This document shows positions 1-10,704 of a DNA stretch of 64,000 nucleotides, piece by piece (within the stretch, counting starts at the first letter, position 1; each line of letters opens with the position of its first letter). The position numbers and the translations under genes were made by a program. The notes below the pieces were generated by a model that saw nothing but the letters and a program-made list of their open reading frames with translations, searched no databases and had not been told where the DNA came from. This DNA is from Ustilaginoidea virens (lineage: Eukaryota > Ascomycota > Sordariomycetes > Hypocreales > Clavicipitaceae): assembly GCF_000687475.1 (NCBI RefSeq), contig NC_057317.1, positions 5,518,501 to 5,582,500 of the forward strand, given 5' to 3'.

Positions 1-2
1 TT

Positions 3-1268
3 CCCGGCCACCATTTGCGGCTCAGGCTGCATTCCAAGGACGGCGGCGAATCGACAAGGCCCGATTCCGAGTCCACCTTGACCATCAATCTTACTCCTGG
101 CGCGGCCAACTCGGCTTCGTTGAGCGAGCAGTCGGCCGTCGTCGACATGACGTATGCGCCTAACATGGCCCCGTCGCTCAACTCGGCCTCGTCTGCTCTG
201 GCTACCTACATGGCCAATGAACTGCAGTCCATCTTTGCCGAGGAGCGGTCAATCATCTCGTACCTGCTGTCCACGTCGTCCATGTCTCCCACCTCGAGAC
301 TGCAAGGCGGGCTGACGGCAGAGACGGCAGAAGCGCTGTCGAAGCGCACGACAAGGTCTCTCCGCTACGCACCAACATACCATCTGAGCTTCTCTCTCTT
401 TACAGATGGTGCTATCCCCAGCACGTGGGACATTGACAGCGCCATCCGCGAGTACATGAAGCCCGTGCTGGACGTGCTTGCCCCGATTCATGACTTCACC
501 GTGGACACCCAAGTCCAGCTGTATGCCACGCCTGGTGTGCAGTCTCGGGTGCTCAGAAAGGAGCATTTGGCTTCCTTCATCAACGCGGCAGAATGGCCTC
601 TCTCGCCGTCGATTGGCGGCGCTCCTACCGTCAACTTCATCATCTTTGTCGGGAACCAGACAATCGTCTCCGACGACGCGCAAGTTGGCAGTTCGCAATC
701 TTGGATGATCCCGCAATGGGGCTCCGTGTACCTCTTGGACCTGCCGCCGACCGAGAAGCACGTCTCGGTCCAGGCGCTCAAAAAGCCTCTGCTCATGTTT
801 GGCGGGCACTTGCTCACCCTGCTGGGCACGCCGGTGTCTGGTTCTCTTCCGCTGCGACTGTCGACGCTCGCTCGCATCCGCACGACCGACTTGCTGCTCC
901 GGGCAGCGTCTTCCCTGGGCTCACTGGCTCGGCTGGCGCCCAGTCTACCGTCCATCTCCATCCCTCCCAGCGTCGCCGACGGCGTGTCTAGCTCGCTGCA
1001 CCACCTGGAGCAGGCGTGCACAAACCTGGCAGGACCGGAGGGCCTCCTGCACGCCAGGATTGCCGAGAAGGAGGCAGAGAGGGCATTTTTTGAAAAGAGC
1101 ATGGTTGGGCAGCTCTATTTCCCTGACGAGCACAAGATTGCCGTGTACCTGCCTTTGCTGGGGCCCGTGGGAGTCCCTCTTGTTCTGGGACTGATTGACG
1201 AGTTGAAGAGGTGGGTCAAGAGACGGAAGCAAAGAGCAGAGGAGGCAAGAGAAAAAAAGAGCCAGTAG
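3..1268 (+). CDS. GPI17: GPI transamidase subunit PIG-S/Gpi17, 5'-truncated by window edge
   Basis: This is the C-terminal ~420 residues of the PIG-S/Gpi17 subunit of the GPI transamidase complex. The complex, in the ER membrane, attaches GPI anchors to proteins. The frame is open from the window edge and no ATG start is in view, so the gene begins upstream. Family hallmarks are a TYHLSFSLF-type strand followed by a DGAIPSTWDID segment, then DFTVDTQVQLYA, both conserved in PIG-S lumenal domains. Near the C-terminus a hydrophobic segment (about 25 residues, beginning KIAVYLPLL) precedes a basic tail KRRKQR, matching the family's last membrane helix and cytosolic tail. The stop is TAG at 1266-1268. 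No intron is seen in this part. The identification is firm; the N-terminal part cannot be assessed. Confidence 0.88.
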   Translation, partial: PGHHLRLRLHSKDGGESTRPDSESTLTINLTPGAANSASLSEQSAVVDMTYAPNMAPSLNSASSALATYMANELQSIFAEERSIISYLLSTSSMSPTSRLQGGLTAETAEALSKRTTRSLRYAPTYHLSFSLFTDGAIPSTWDIDSAIREYMKPVLDVLAPIHDFTVDTQVQLYATPGVQSRVLRKEHLASFINAAEWPLSPSIGGAPTVNFIIFVGNQTIVSDDAQVGSSQSWMIPQWGSVYLLDLPPTEKHVSVQALKKPLLMFGGHLLTLLGTPVSGSLPLRLSTLARIRTTDLLLRAASSLGSLARLAPSLPSISIPPSVADGVSSSLHHLEQACTNLAGPEGLLHARIAEKEAERAFFEKSMVGQLYFPDEHKIAVYLPLLGPVGVPLVLGLIDELKRWVKRRKQRAEEAREKKSQ

Positions 1269-1827
1269 TTTGTGTGTGTGTATATACTCCGTACGTGGAT
1301 AACAATGGACATGGACACGTGTTTGCACGAACAAGAGATGATGCTTCTGCCGCCTGGTTGAATATACTGGGGCATTGCATATGAAACCTTTGGTGGCGCA
1401 GTCCTTTAGATGACGGCTAGCACGCTGACCATAAAAAACGAAGGTGAATATATGCGTGCATGTGTCTTCTGCAGCCATTGGGTCGGCATGCCTGCTTTGC
1501 CTCGGCTTGGTTGGGTATTGGGAGGAAGAATGGTGCGAGAAATCATCTGCCGTTTTCAACACGCGGGATGGGTGATGTGGCCATGTTTTTGTATTTCATT
1601 CGTCTCGTTCTTTCGCTGGCCTATTATTTTTTTTTTTTTTTTAATTTTCATGATGCTGATTTTTGTCACTACTGGTGTTCTATTTCAAAGGAGTGCAGAG
1701 TGGAGCCGGCTGACTGGGAATTCAGGCAAGGCAAGAGCAGCCCGAGGCCCGTCCTCCTGCCACGTCATGACGTAAGGACGCCAAGAAAGGAGGGAAAAAA
1801 AATTAAAGAATAAAAAAAAAAGTCACG
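1269..1827. other. Intergenic, PIG-S 3' end to hydrolase
   Basis: No gene is seen. It contains a short TG/TA run just after the PIG-S stop, an ACTCCGTACG motif near 1287 and a T-rich tract at about 1626-1642. It presumably holds the PIG-S 3' UTR and the hydrolase promoter. Confidence 0.5.
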
Positions 1828-3334
1828 ATGCGCTCAACAGCCCTCAACATATTCTCAAGAGTGGTTTCCCGCTCACTTCATCTTCTGAAGACAACGCTCA
1901 TCCAAGGCATCGCCGGCCCGCATCCGCTGCTTCCGTCGGCACGCCATCCGCACGCCCCCTCGCGCGGCCAGCCCGGCCAGCCCGGCCATGCCACGCCCGA
2001 AATGCTCCCCGAGCCGACGCTGAGCTTCACCATCCCCAGCCTCCACGACGGCCTCCCCCTCGACTGCCGCGTCTACCACCCGCCGTCGCTGGCGGCCACG
2101 AACCTCAAGGCCCCGCCGTGGAAGCGGCACGGCGCCATTGTCGCGCACCCCTACGCGCCCATGGGGGGCTCCTACGACGACTCCGTGGTGGAGAGCGTGG
2201 CAAAGAGGTTGCTGGCCGAGGGGTACCTGGTCGGGACGTTCAACTTCAGGTACGCTTTTGCTCAGCTCCCCCATGCGGTCCGGACGGAGGACGAGTTTCC
2301 AAACTGACGAGGAGAGGGCGGTGTGCGCGTGGGCGTGAAAACATGACAGAGGCGCAGGACACTCGGCGGGACGGACTTCGTGGACGGCCAAGCCGGAGAG
2401 AGACGACTACGCGAGCATGGTCGGCTTCATGGTGTACTACGCGCACATTATAAACCCGTTTGAGAAGCAGCAGCAGCCGGCGGCAGCGGCGGAGGAGGAG
2501 GAGGAGCCCCCCGCGCTGATCCTGGGCGGCTACTCGTACGGCGCGATGGTGACGGCGCAACTGGCCCCGATGGAGGCTCTGTTGCAGCCGTTTGCGAGCC
2601 CCGAGCCCGACTCGCCCGCCGCGCAGATCCGGCTCCGGGCCCAGCACCTGGCTGAGCAGCAGAACCTGATTCTCGGGAGCGTGCGCGCCGCCATGCAGGC
2701 CAGGCTGCCGCAGAGCCCGACAAAACAACGCGGGGTGCGCGTCGGAGGCAGCGAGGGAGGAGGAGGAGGAGCGGCGGCGGGGGCGGCGTCGTCGTCGTCA
2801 CGCAGGAGCCACGACAGCCTGCGCTTCTCGCTCGACGGGGAGGACAAGTTCCGCCGGGGCGTGCACGAGTTTCTGGCGAGGAAGGCGAAGCACGGGCCGC
2901 GGCGACGGGCAAGCGGGGCCCCGGTGCCGGGCGGGACGGAAGACGCCGACGCTGCCACGGGTTGCGGCGACGCGCCGGCCAAGCTGGCCGCGGCAGACGT
3001 GGTGCCGCCCCCCCGGCCGGCGTATCTGCTGGTGTCGCCGCTGCAGGGCGTGGTCACGCACCTGGCCACCATGTCGTGGACGCGACGCAAGGACGACGAC
3101 GCCGAGGACAAGCTCGTCCGGCACCCCACCGTGGCCATCTACGGGGACGCGGACGTCTTCGTGCCGGCGGGCAAGCTGCGGGCGTGGGCCGCGAGGCTCT
3201 CGGGGGGTGCGTCGCTGTTCGCGGCGCGAGAGGTGCGCGGCGCGGGGCACTTTTGGAAGGAGGAGGGCGTGCTGCAGGAGATGGTGGACGAGGTCGGGCG
3301 CTTCTGCAGTCGGCACCGGGGGGGCCTGATCTGA
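1828..3334 (+). CDS. Alpha/beta hydrolase (esterase/peptidase-like), 2 exons
   Basis: Exons are 1828-2249 and 2350-3334. The 100-nt intron (GTACGC...CAG) restores the conserved stretch FNFRGAGHSAGRTSWTAK, giving 468 aa. The fold is a serine alpha/beta hydrolase. The nucleophile elbow is GYSYG (Ser about 203), an acid lies in YGDADVF (about 407-409), and the His in GAGHFW (about 441) completes a plausible triad. The first ~58 residues are basic and Pro-rich and could be an organellar leader; alternatively translation starts at the in-frame ATG at 2002, where family-like sequence (LSFTIPSLHDG) begins. A low-complexity Gly/Ala/Ser/Arg stretch lies between the nucleophile and the acid. The substrate is unknown. 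It is a single gene between unrelated neighbours. Confidence 0.75.
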
Positions 3335-3917
3335 TGCCGCTCGCTTGGGCGGCGGGCGTGCGTGTGGCGGCACGAGAAGCCGCGCATCCGTGTCCTTGTA
3401 TATCCAGGCAGCAGTAGCATACTCCGTACCCCCCCGTCATCGACAGCTGATTTTTTCAAACGCCTTGCAGGATGGCCATGCCGCCGCCGCCCCCCCACGC
3501 CGACGCTCATCGGGTCCGGCTCGCCTAGGATCGCAGGGGCCCAGCGGGCCAAGTTGCACGGCAGCCCGGTTTTCTCTTCCCGCTCGCCCATACAAAGCCC
3601 AGCTCTGGTCGTGCTGCCGTCGCCGGGGGCGTGCAATCCCAACGGGGAAAAACCTGGCGGATGGGTGACGTCGACGACGCCAGCCTCCTCAACACGCGGC
3701 TGCAAACCTCGGATTTCGGCCACGGGTGACGCGGCCGCAGAAGAAGAGGGAGAAGGAGCAGGAACCCCATCCAAAGGTCGAGCTTGCTTCTCGGCCGGGT
3801 GCGTCGGGCAGCAAGCACGCCCCTCGGGCGCGGGTGCGTGCCCGGTGGAGGGGAGGGGTTGCCCGCGGCGCTCGGCACCGGCACCCGGCAGCCCGCGGAT
3901 CCCGAGCCCAGCCCCCA

Positions 3918-3978
3918 GCCATGCAGCCAGCCATGCAGCCAGCCGGGCTATGCAGCCATGCAGCCATGCAGCATGCAA
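3918..3978. repeat. Imperfect ATGCAGCC microsatellite
   Basis: About six imperfect copies of an octamer, ATGCAGCC or AGCCAGCC, lie upstream of the aldehyde dehydrogenase gene. Confidence 0.7.
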
Positions 3979-4066
3979 GCCGTGGCGAGAACCCCCGTCG
4001 TTATAACTTTGCGCTTTTGCCCTGCGCGCGCCCGCCTGATTCTGCCGAGCTCGCATCCCGCATCCG

Positions 4067-4154
4067 CATCATCATCAGCATCAGCATCAGCATCAGCATC
4101 AGCATCAGCATCAGCATCAACATCCGCACCAGCACCAGCATCACCAGCATCATC
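4067..4154. repeat. CATCAG hexamer repeat in 5' UTR
   Basis: Roughly eight consecutive CATCAG units degrade into CACCAG/CATCAC and end directly against the aldehyde dehydrogenase ATG at 4155. It lies in what should be transcribed leader. Confidence 0.8.
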
Positions 4155-5840
4155 ATGGCTCTGGAGGCGCACCTCACGGCGCCCAACGGCGTCCAGCTGA
4201 CCCTCCCCACCGGGCTGTTCATCAACAACGAGTTTGTGCAGGGGTCGGCGGCGCACAAAATCACCAGCGTCAGCCCAAGGTGCGCGCACCCACACACCGC
4301 CGTCATCAAGCCCGTCCCGTCCCGTCCCGTCCCGTCCCGTCCCGTCGGGGGTGCTCAGAGAGAGAGATAGACAAAGGCGGAAGAATAACCACACCGCACC
4401 CGCGTAACTAGCTCCGGACTCGAGATCTGCGCCGTCGAGGCCGCGTCGGCGGACGACGTCGACCGCGCCGTGGCGGCGGCCCGGGCGGCCTTTGCCGACG
4501 CCTCGTGGCGCGGGCTGGCCGGCGGCGCGCGCGGCGCCCTCATGCTCCGCCTCGCCGAGCTGGTCGAGCAGCACCGCCGGGAGCTGGCCACGCTCGAGAC
4601 GTGGGACAACGGCAAGCCGTACGCGGTGGCGCTGGGCGAGGACCTCGTCGAGGTGGCCGGCTGCCTGCGCTACTACGCCGGCTGGGCCGACAAGATCCAC
4701 GGGCAGACCATCCCCACCGCGGCGCCGGCGGCCAAGCTGGCCTACACGCTCAAGCAGCCCGTCGGGGTGTGCGCCCAGATCATCCCGTGGAACTACCCGC
4801 TCGCCATGGCCGCGTGGAAGCTGGGCCCCGCCCTCGCGGCCGGCAACACCGTCGTGCTCAAGCCCGCCGAGCAGACGCCCCTGTCGATCCTGTACCTGGC
4901 CGCGCTGGTCCGCCAGGCCGGCTTCCCGCCCGGCGTGGTCAACGTGCTCAACGGGCTGGGCAGGGAGGCCGGCGCCGCGCTGGCCTCGCACCCGGGCGTC
5001 CGCAAGGTCGCCTTCACCGGCTCCACCCCGACCGGCAGGGAGATCATGAAGGCGGCCGCCGGGTCGCTCAAGAACGTCACCCTCGAGACGGGCGGCAAGT
5101 CGCCGCTGCTGGTGTTTGCCGACGCCGACGTCCAGCAGGCCGCGCGCTGGGCCTACGTCGGCATCATGAGCAACCAGGGCCAGGTGTGCACCGCCACCTC
5201 GCGCCTCCTGGTGCACCGGCCCGTCGTCGGCGACTTTGTGCGCGAGTTCCTCGACGTCCTCCGGTCGTCGGTCAAGATCGGCGACCCCTTTGCCGAGGAC
5301 ACCACGCACGGCCCGCAGGTTTCGCAGGCCCAGTACGACAAGATCCTGGCCTATATCGAGTCGGCCAAGAGCCAGGGCGCCAAGCTGGAAGCAGGCGGCT
5401 CTTCCGCGCGGAGCGCCGTCGGCGGCAGCGGCGGCGGCGGCAACGACGGCAGCGGCAGCGGCCTGGGCAACGGCTTCTTCATCGAGCCGACCGTCTTTTC
5501 CAACGTGACGCCCGACATGAGCGTCTTCAAGGAGGAAGTGTTTGGCCCCCTGGTCACCATCACGCCCTTTGAGGACGAGACCGAGGCGGTCGCCTTGGCC
5601 AACGATTCCATCTACGGGCTGGGGGCCGCCGTGTTTAGCCAGAACATTGAGCGTGCGCACAGAGTTGCTGCCGCGCTCGAGGCCGGCATGGTGTGGGTGA
5701 ACTCGTCCAACGACTCCGAGATCCAGGTGCCCTTTGGGGGCGTCAAGCAGAGCGGCATTGGGAGGGAGCTGGGCGAGGCGGGACTGGCCGCCTATACCGA
5801 GACAAAGGCTGTGCATATCAATTTGGGGTCCAAGCTGTAA
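4155..5840 (+). CDS. NAD(P)-dependent aldehyde dehydrogenase, 2 exons
   Basis: Exons are 4155-4279 and 4412-5840, giving 517 aa. The 132-nt intron (GTGCGC...TAG) contains a CCCGT pentamer repeat. It oxidises aldehydes to carboxylic acids with NAD(P)+. Visible ALDH signatures are IIPWNYP (Asn 169), FTGSTPTG, LETGGKSP (general-base Glu 267), GQVCTATSR (catalytic Cys 301) and EEVFGPL followed by PFGGVKQSGIGRE near the C-terminus. The length fits the ~500-aa betaine/retinal-type ALDH group. An odd Gly/Ser-rich insert (GGSGGGGNDGSGSG) precedes the FIEPTVF motif. The absence of a signal peptide suggests a cytosolic enzyme. The physiological substrate cannot be read from the sequence. Confidence 0.93.
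4311..4346. repeat. CCCGT pentamer repeat inside ALDH intron
   Basis: Seven tandem CCCGT units lie in the single intron of the aldehyde dehydrogenase gene. Confidence 0.9.
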
Positions 5841-6317
5841 GGTCGGGCAAAGACGCCATGTGTTGGCAAAGTTTGCCAGAGTAGATTAATGTCACGCTAT
5901 CTCGACCAATCTGCGTGATGCCGAGCGGTTGCATCAACGTGAAATTTTCCAAGACAGACCAGCCAGCGGTGCATCCAACCAGCACTGCCACGTACGCAAC
6001 GTAACCATGCCAAACAGACACCCCGTCATCGGTAAGAAAAAAAAAAAAAATCATCGTGTCCAAGTGTCCCAAGTGTGAGTTGCCCAGAACACACCACATC
6101 CACATCCAAAAAGCACCCTACCGCACGGGAACCCAAAAACGCACTCACACATAATAAGGCTCGTGAATAAAAATAAAACGCTGGTTGAAAAGGTTGTGGC
6201 TTCAAAAGAACAAAAAAAGAAAAAAAAACCAAGAACCAAGCACCAAGACCAAGCACCAAGCACCAAGCACCAGACCTTGCATGGACCAGCCCATCCGTCG
6301 TGCTTTTGCATCGCGTC
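5841..6317. other. Convergent 3' intergenic region
   Basis: It lies between the tail-to-tail aldehyde dehydrogenase and permease genes. It holds A-rich tracts (6036-6050, 6210-6230) and a short ACCAAGC repeat at about 6234-6274. No gene is seen. Confidence 0.5.
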
Positions 6318-8021
6318 TCAGTCGCCAGCGGAAACTCGCATCTTGGTGGTGTGCTTGCGCGGCTGAACCGACGCTGATGAGTGGCGCAGCTCGGCAGAAG
6401 AGGTGCCATCCTGGCTCGATCCGCAGTGCTGCGCGTACAAGACTGGCTCTCCCCCTTGCCCCAGCTGCATGAACGTCTCGTGGCCCTGGACGAGCCAAAA
6501 GGCCAACGACAGCACGAGCATGACGCCAAACACGGCAATGGCAAAGTTCATGTCTCTTGGAGCGGGCTCTGGCGAGCTTGGGAAGAAGAAGAAGACGGTC
6601 GTGATGGAGCAGTAGACGACCGAGACCCAGTTCAGAACGGGCCCGAGCCTGCCCAGCCTCAGCTCGCCGCCAGCGGGGAGCTTGTCCCGCCCGACCGCCA
6701 TTAGCACCCCAATCGGCAGCGCGTACGAGATGGTCAGAGCAATGGTGCTCACGCTCAAAATGGCCTGCAGGACGGCGTTGGCAAACAGGTAGAGCACGCC
6801 GACGAAGCAGATGATGAAGCACTGCAGCCACAGAGCACGGCCGGGGACCTTCCACGTCTCGTCGACCTGGGAAATCCAGGGGCCGAAGGGGAACCCGCCG
6901 TCTCGGGCGAAGCTCCACGTCAGCCGGGAAGATGACGTGAGCACGCTCGACACCTGGCCCAGGCCGTTGAAGATGAAGAGCGCAACCATGACCGCGCCGC
7001 CAGTCGGCCCCACGGTGGACAGCAATAGCTCGACAAAGGGATTGCCCGCGGCGGGCTGCAGCATTCCGTCAACGCTCTGGATGCAAAAGAGGCAAACCAC
7101 CATGAAGACGAAGCCGGAAAGAGCGCCGAAAAGCACGGCGAGGCACATTGTTCTAGGGGCATTTCGTCGGGGCGCTGGCATCTCCTCGACCAGGTGTATA
7201 ACCGAGTCGAACGCGGTGAGGCCGTAGGCGCTTTGCACCAGGCCGAGGAACCACACGACACCGTCGCCCCATCCCGTCTGGTTGATCCAGCGGCCAAAGA
7301 CGAACGAAGCCGACTGATACGAGAGCCTGCTGCTCGTCCCGACGCAGATGAGGAGAGTCACGGAAAAGGAGACAAAGAGGCCCGCGAACGTGATTCCGAC
7401 AAAGTTGTTGATGGCCGGGAGGATCCAGTCCTTGCGACACGCACAGTAGTTGAGGAGGGTACAAGTGACGGCGATGCCCACGTAGATGATGAACTGTAGC
7501 CATCCCTTGCTGGCACCCTCCCAGTCCGGGTCGAACATGAGCTTCAACGACAGCAGGAACTGCGTCATGAAGGCAATCTGAGAAGCCGCCAGAGTCCACC
7601 AGCCGAGCGTGTTGATCCAGGCGCACATGTACGACGCAAAACGGCCCGAGCGCGTGTTCCAGAGCTGGGAGATCCAGTAGCCTTGGCCGAGAGCCGTGGG
7701 CATGCTGCTGACCAGCTCCCCCAGGGAAATGGCGACGCAGGTATTGCACACGGTGACGAGAACGAGGCCCCAGAGGATACCGACCGGGCCGCCGTTGGCC
7801 AGACCGGTGGCCAAGTCCTGGGCCATGGTAGACCACGTTCCCAGGACGCAAAAGGCCAGGGCAAACATGCTCTGCAGGCTGAACTTGCGAGAAAGGGTCT
7901 GGGCATGGCCCAGGGCTGCGAGATCTTGCGCATCGCGAGCGTCTTGATCGTTGACGTCGTCGGTAGCTTTCTGGTACAGCTGGCTGGCTCGATCCATGCT
8001 GTTTTCCGCCCGAGGGCTCAT
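6318..8021 (-). CDS. Amino acid/GABA/choline permease (APC superfamily), intronless
   Basis: A single 567-aa exon. I chose the first ATG (8021, beginning MSPRAENSMDR); the frame is open a little further up, but without an ATG. It is a polytopic plasma-membrane transporter of the fungal GABA-permease/choline-transporter (AAT/ACT) branch of the APC superfamily. After an acidic cytosolic N-terminus, the sequence FSLQSMFALAFCVLGTWST begins helix 1, followed by the conserved loop with SLGELVSSMP and GQGYWIS. About twelve hydrophobic segments follow, with EEMPAPRRNAPR in the mid-protein loop typical of this group, then a hydrophilic tail. Likely substrates are amino acids, GABA, choline or polyamines; the exact one is not readable. 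It is convergent with the aldehyde dehydrogenase gene; a GABA-catabolic link is conceivable but unproven. Confidence 0.9.
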   Translation of the reverse strand: MSPRAENSMDRASQLYQKATDDVNDQDARDAQDLAALGHAQTLSRKFSLQSMFALAFCVLGTWSTMAQDLATGLANGGPVGILWGLVLVTVCNTCVAISLGELVSSMPTALGQGYWISQLWNTRSGRFASYMCAWINTLGWWTLAASQIAFMTQFLLSLKLMFDPDWEGASKGWLQFIIYVGIAVTCTLLNYCACRKDWILPAINNFVGITFAGLFVSFSVTLLICVGTSSRLSYQSASFVFGRWINQTGWGDGVVWFLGLVQSAYGLTAFDSVIHLVEEMPAPRRNAPRTMCLAVLFGALSGFVFMVVCLFCIQSVDGMLQPAAGNPFVELLLSTVGPTGGAVMVALFIFNGLGQVSSVLTSSSRLTWSFARDGGFPFGPWISQVDETWKVPGRALWLQCFIICFVGVLYLFANAVLQAILSVSTIALTISYALPIGVLMAVGRDKLPAGGELRLGRLGPVLNWVSVVYCSITTVFFFFPSSPEPAPRDMNFAIAVFGVMLVLSLAFWLVQGHETFMQLGQGGEPVLYAQHCGSSQDGTSSAELRHSSASVQPRKHTTKMRVSAGD

Positions 8022-10704
8022 GTCATTCTCCTGGGAGATTGACCACTCGGGCAAGTCTGGTTTCAAGGGGCGTCGAAAAGACGTAACAAGACGGGAACAC
8101 GACGGGAAAATGAAAATAAGCTTCCGCCTTCCAGTCGAGACGGATGGATGATGGCGGAAGCTGAATACCTACCCGGTTAGGTAGATAGAGGATTGATGAC
8201 GAGATATCAACGGTATGGTGGACGGATCATGGTGTAATTTTGACATGTGTGTTTTTAATATTCTTTTATTTTTTTTTTTTTTTTTTGACTGGTGAAAGTT
8301 GGCAGGGAGGCTGTAGACTCTCTTTGCAAGCTGTGTGTGTAGAGTTGGTTCCCTCAGCTTCGTTTCGTACGTGCGACTTGGCCTACGGACGCAGGACAAG
8401 GTTGGAGAGCGGCTGGTGGAGATCGGCTGGGTTTCAAGATGGGTGGAAGCGCCGCGCCGCGAGAGGCACGTCTGACGGGCGAACAAACGAAGCAGGGGGG
8501 GGGGGAACGAGGTAACGAAGGCGGCGGGTGGCCAGGGCTGGCCGGACTAGAGGTTGTACGGTTTCGTGTACGTGTAGTGTAGCTGGGGAGGAAGAAGAAG
8601 AGGCGTGCCCAGCGGACAGCCGTCGGGCAAAGCTCAGCCCCGCCGAGGCCGTTATCGCGATGGAACTTGCCCTTGTCTTGCCAAGGTGACGATGCCTAGA
8701 TGCGGGGGTCGAGGGGGTCGAGGACCAGCGGCAAATCTTGCCGCTCCAGCCGTAAAAAGGAAGGAAGGAAGGAACGTGAAGAAATCCTGGGGCTGGTATG
8801 GAGTTATCTACGGCGGCCGTATCTCTGTGCGAGTAAGACCAGCCTTTGCAGGACTTGCACTTCCGCACCGGCAGGGTGGGGGAGGGGCCGTAAGCCAGAT
8901 AAGAACAACCATTGCTGTACGAGGTACTCCGTACTTGCTATTCCGTGCCAAGCTTGACTATGCTAAAGTCGTAGCAACCTGTTGTTTACGTAGAGATCAT
9001 GGCACATCGCACAACGCCACCAGCCAGGGGACCAGGGGTGGTGGGGGCGTTCCTTCCGCGGATTTGAGGGCGTTGGCAGGTCCAGGCGTCGTCATGCATC
9101 AGCCGGCTGCTCGCGCTGGATGCAGCTGTTCGGCCAGCAGCTGTCGGCCAGCAGCTGTCAGCAAACAACTGATGGTCAGAGGCCGCTGCTGCCAGCCACT
9201 GGTTGGCACATGATGATGCATCGCGAGATGGTCACATCAGTATGCTTGAGCCCGAACAACCAGGACTGTTGGAGTCGGGGGGTGCTGTGTCCGAAGCTCA
9301 CGCTGTCGCTGCCGCATTGAAAATTTAAAAGGCGCCACCTACCTACTACCTCCTAGGTTAGGTACATGCTTAGCTGCAAAGCTTAAAAAACTGCACGAAA
9401 AATTAGCCGAGGGCTTATCACCCGAGCTGGCAGGTATGTACCTAGGTAGCTAAAACTAGCCCGACTCAATCCGTACGGTAGTGTACGGTACGGTACAGTC
9501 AATATCTTGTGAACGATCTTGTAGCGCAACTTCCGGTCCATGATTCCACTCTTTCTGTATTCATCGCACGTACGGAGTACTCTTTAAGGCTTCGTAAGCA
9601 GTCGAGCATGCAGGAATCCCTTTTTTTTCCCTCCACGTTCAAATTTCCGGATTCTTCAATGTAGAGCGACAGCGACGTTTTACGCTTTGCACGGCAGAGC
9701 AGATATACAGACAGTACCTGGCCAATGCTGCCCCGTCGTCCAGGTCCGTCCGCAACCCGCTGGAGCCCCGTCGGAGTTGGCCGCTCGCAGAACTCGCCCC
9801 AAGGAAACGCCTTATCGCTCGAAGCAGCTGGTAGCAATTCATCCAAGGCGGCTCAGTCAACATCACTTCGACAGGGACGCACAGGAAAAGATGCAGGCAA
9901 GGCGTGTGCGCAACGGGAAAAACTGCTCGTACATGTAGAGCCGTAAAGAGCAAGGAAGACGCGCTTTGCGCCGAGACGGCCCGATGCCGGAGCACGCCGG
10001 CCCTGCCCTGCCCACCTTGACCATCAACTTACAGTATCAGCGAGTAACTTGCGTCGATTCTATACCGAGCGGGGTAGGCAGGGGGGAGATGAATTGACTT
10101 GACTGGACCCATCCGGTTCCGGCAGCCGCCTGCAGCAACCTGTCTGGTTGGTTGGCGCGGCGCAGCGACAGCGGGGTGCCAGTGCGCTGCGGACCGCGTA
10201 ACGGCAGCCCTAGCCATCATCCATCTTACATATATAATCAATTTACCTGCAATAATCAATTAATAGTATCAACCGTGCCGAGAATGCTCCCCCGGGAGAA
10301 AAAGCCCACATGTCAACTGTGCTCTGTCAACTGTGCTCTGTCAACTGTGCTCTGTGCGCTCTCCCACCTCCACAGGCGGGCGCGTTGATGAGCAACTCCG
10401 CCGCCGGGGGCCCACGGCATTGCCCAAACATGCGGTCGGTCCGGTCCTTGGGTTTCTGGCTCCGCCGACAATACGGTTGCTTTCATTTGGCATCTCAAGA
10501 GCCAAGACGGGGTCGACGTATTCTTGGCCATTGCAGCTATGTATAGACTTGGAAAAAGCAGGGGCCATGGGCTCCAGGCCGGGGTACATAGTGCGCCACG
10601 GATATTTCGACATTTGGTCCCTGTCAATGACGATCCTTGCTGACACTTCCAAAAAGCCCGTTTCACTAATCCCGGTGCAGATCCGATAGACGTTTACCCA
10701 TGAC
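8022..10704. other. Gene-poor interval upstream of permease, up to transposon copy 1
   Basis: No convincing gene is seen; the open frames present are short, on both strands, and match nothing. It contains the permease promoter, a T-rich tract near 8267-8286, GTACTCCGTAC-like motifs at about 8924 and 9571, a CAGCTGTCGGCCAG repeat near 9121-9165, TACCTAGG-rich sequence at 9335-9500 and a 14-bp triplicate at 10311. Confidence 0.5.
10311..10352. repeat. 14-bp unit, three perfect tandem copies
   Basis: TGTCAACTGTGCTC is repeated three times without error, about 350 bp from the first transposon copy. Confidence 0.92.

Larger units (their letters stand above)
3335..4154. other. Intergenic with two simple repeats
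   Basis: No gene is seen. It holds the promoter and 5' UTR of the aldehyde dehydrogenase gene. An ACTCCGTA motif lies near 3422. An imperfect ATGCAGCC repeat occupies about 3918-3978, and a CATCAG-type repeat runs into the start codon of the next gene. Confidence 0.5.

Noticed and set aside
3948..5816. A 622-codon open frame on the minus strand across the aldehyde dehydrogenase
   Set aside because: It is the antisense image of a GC-rich coding region and its product is low-complexity; the + strand shows all ALDH motifs.
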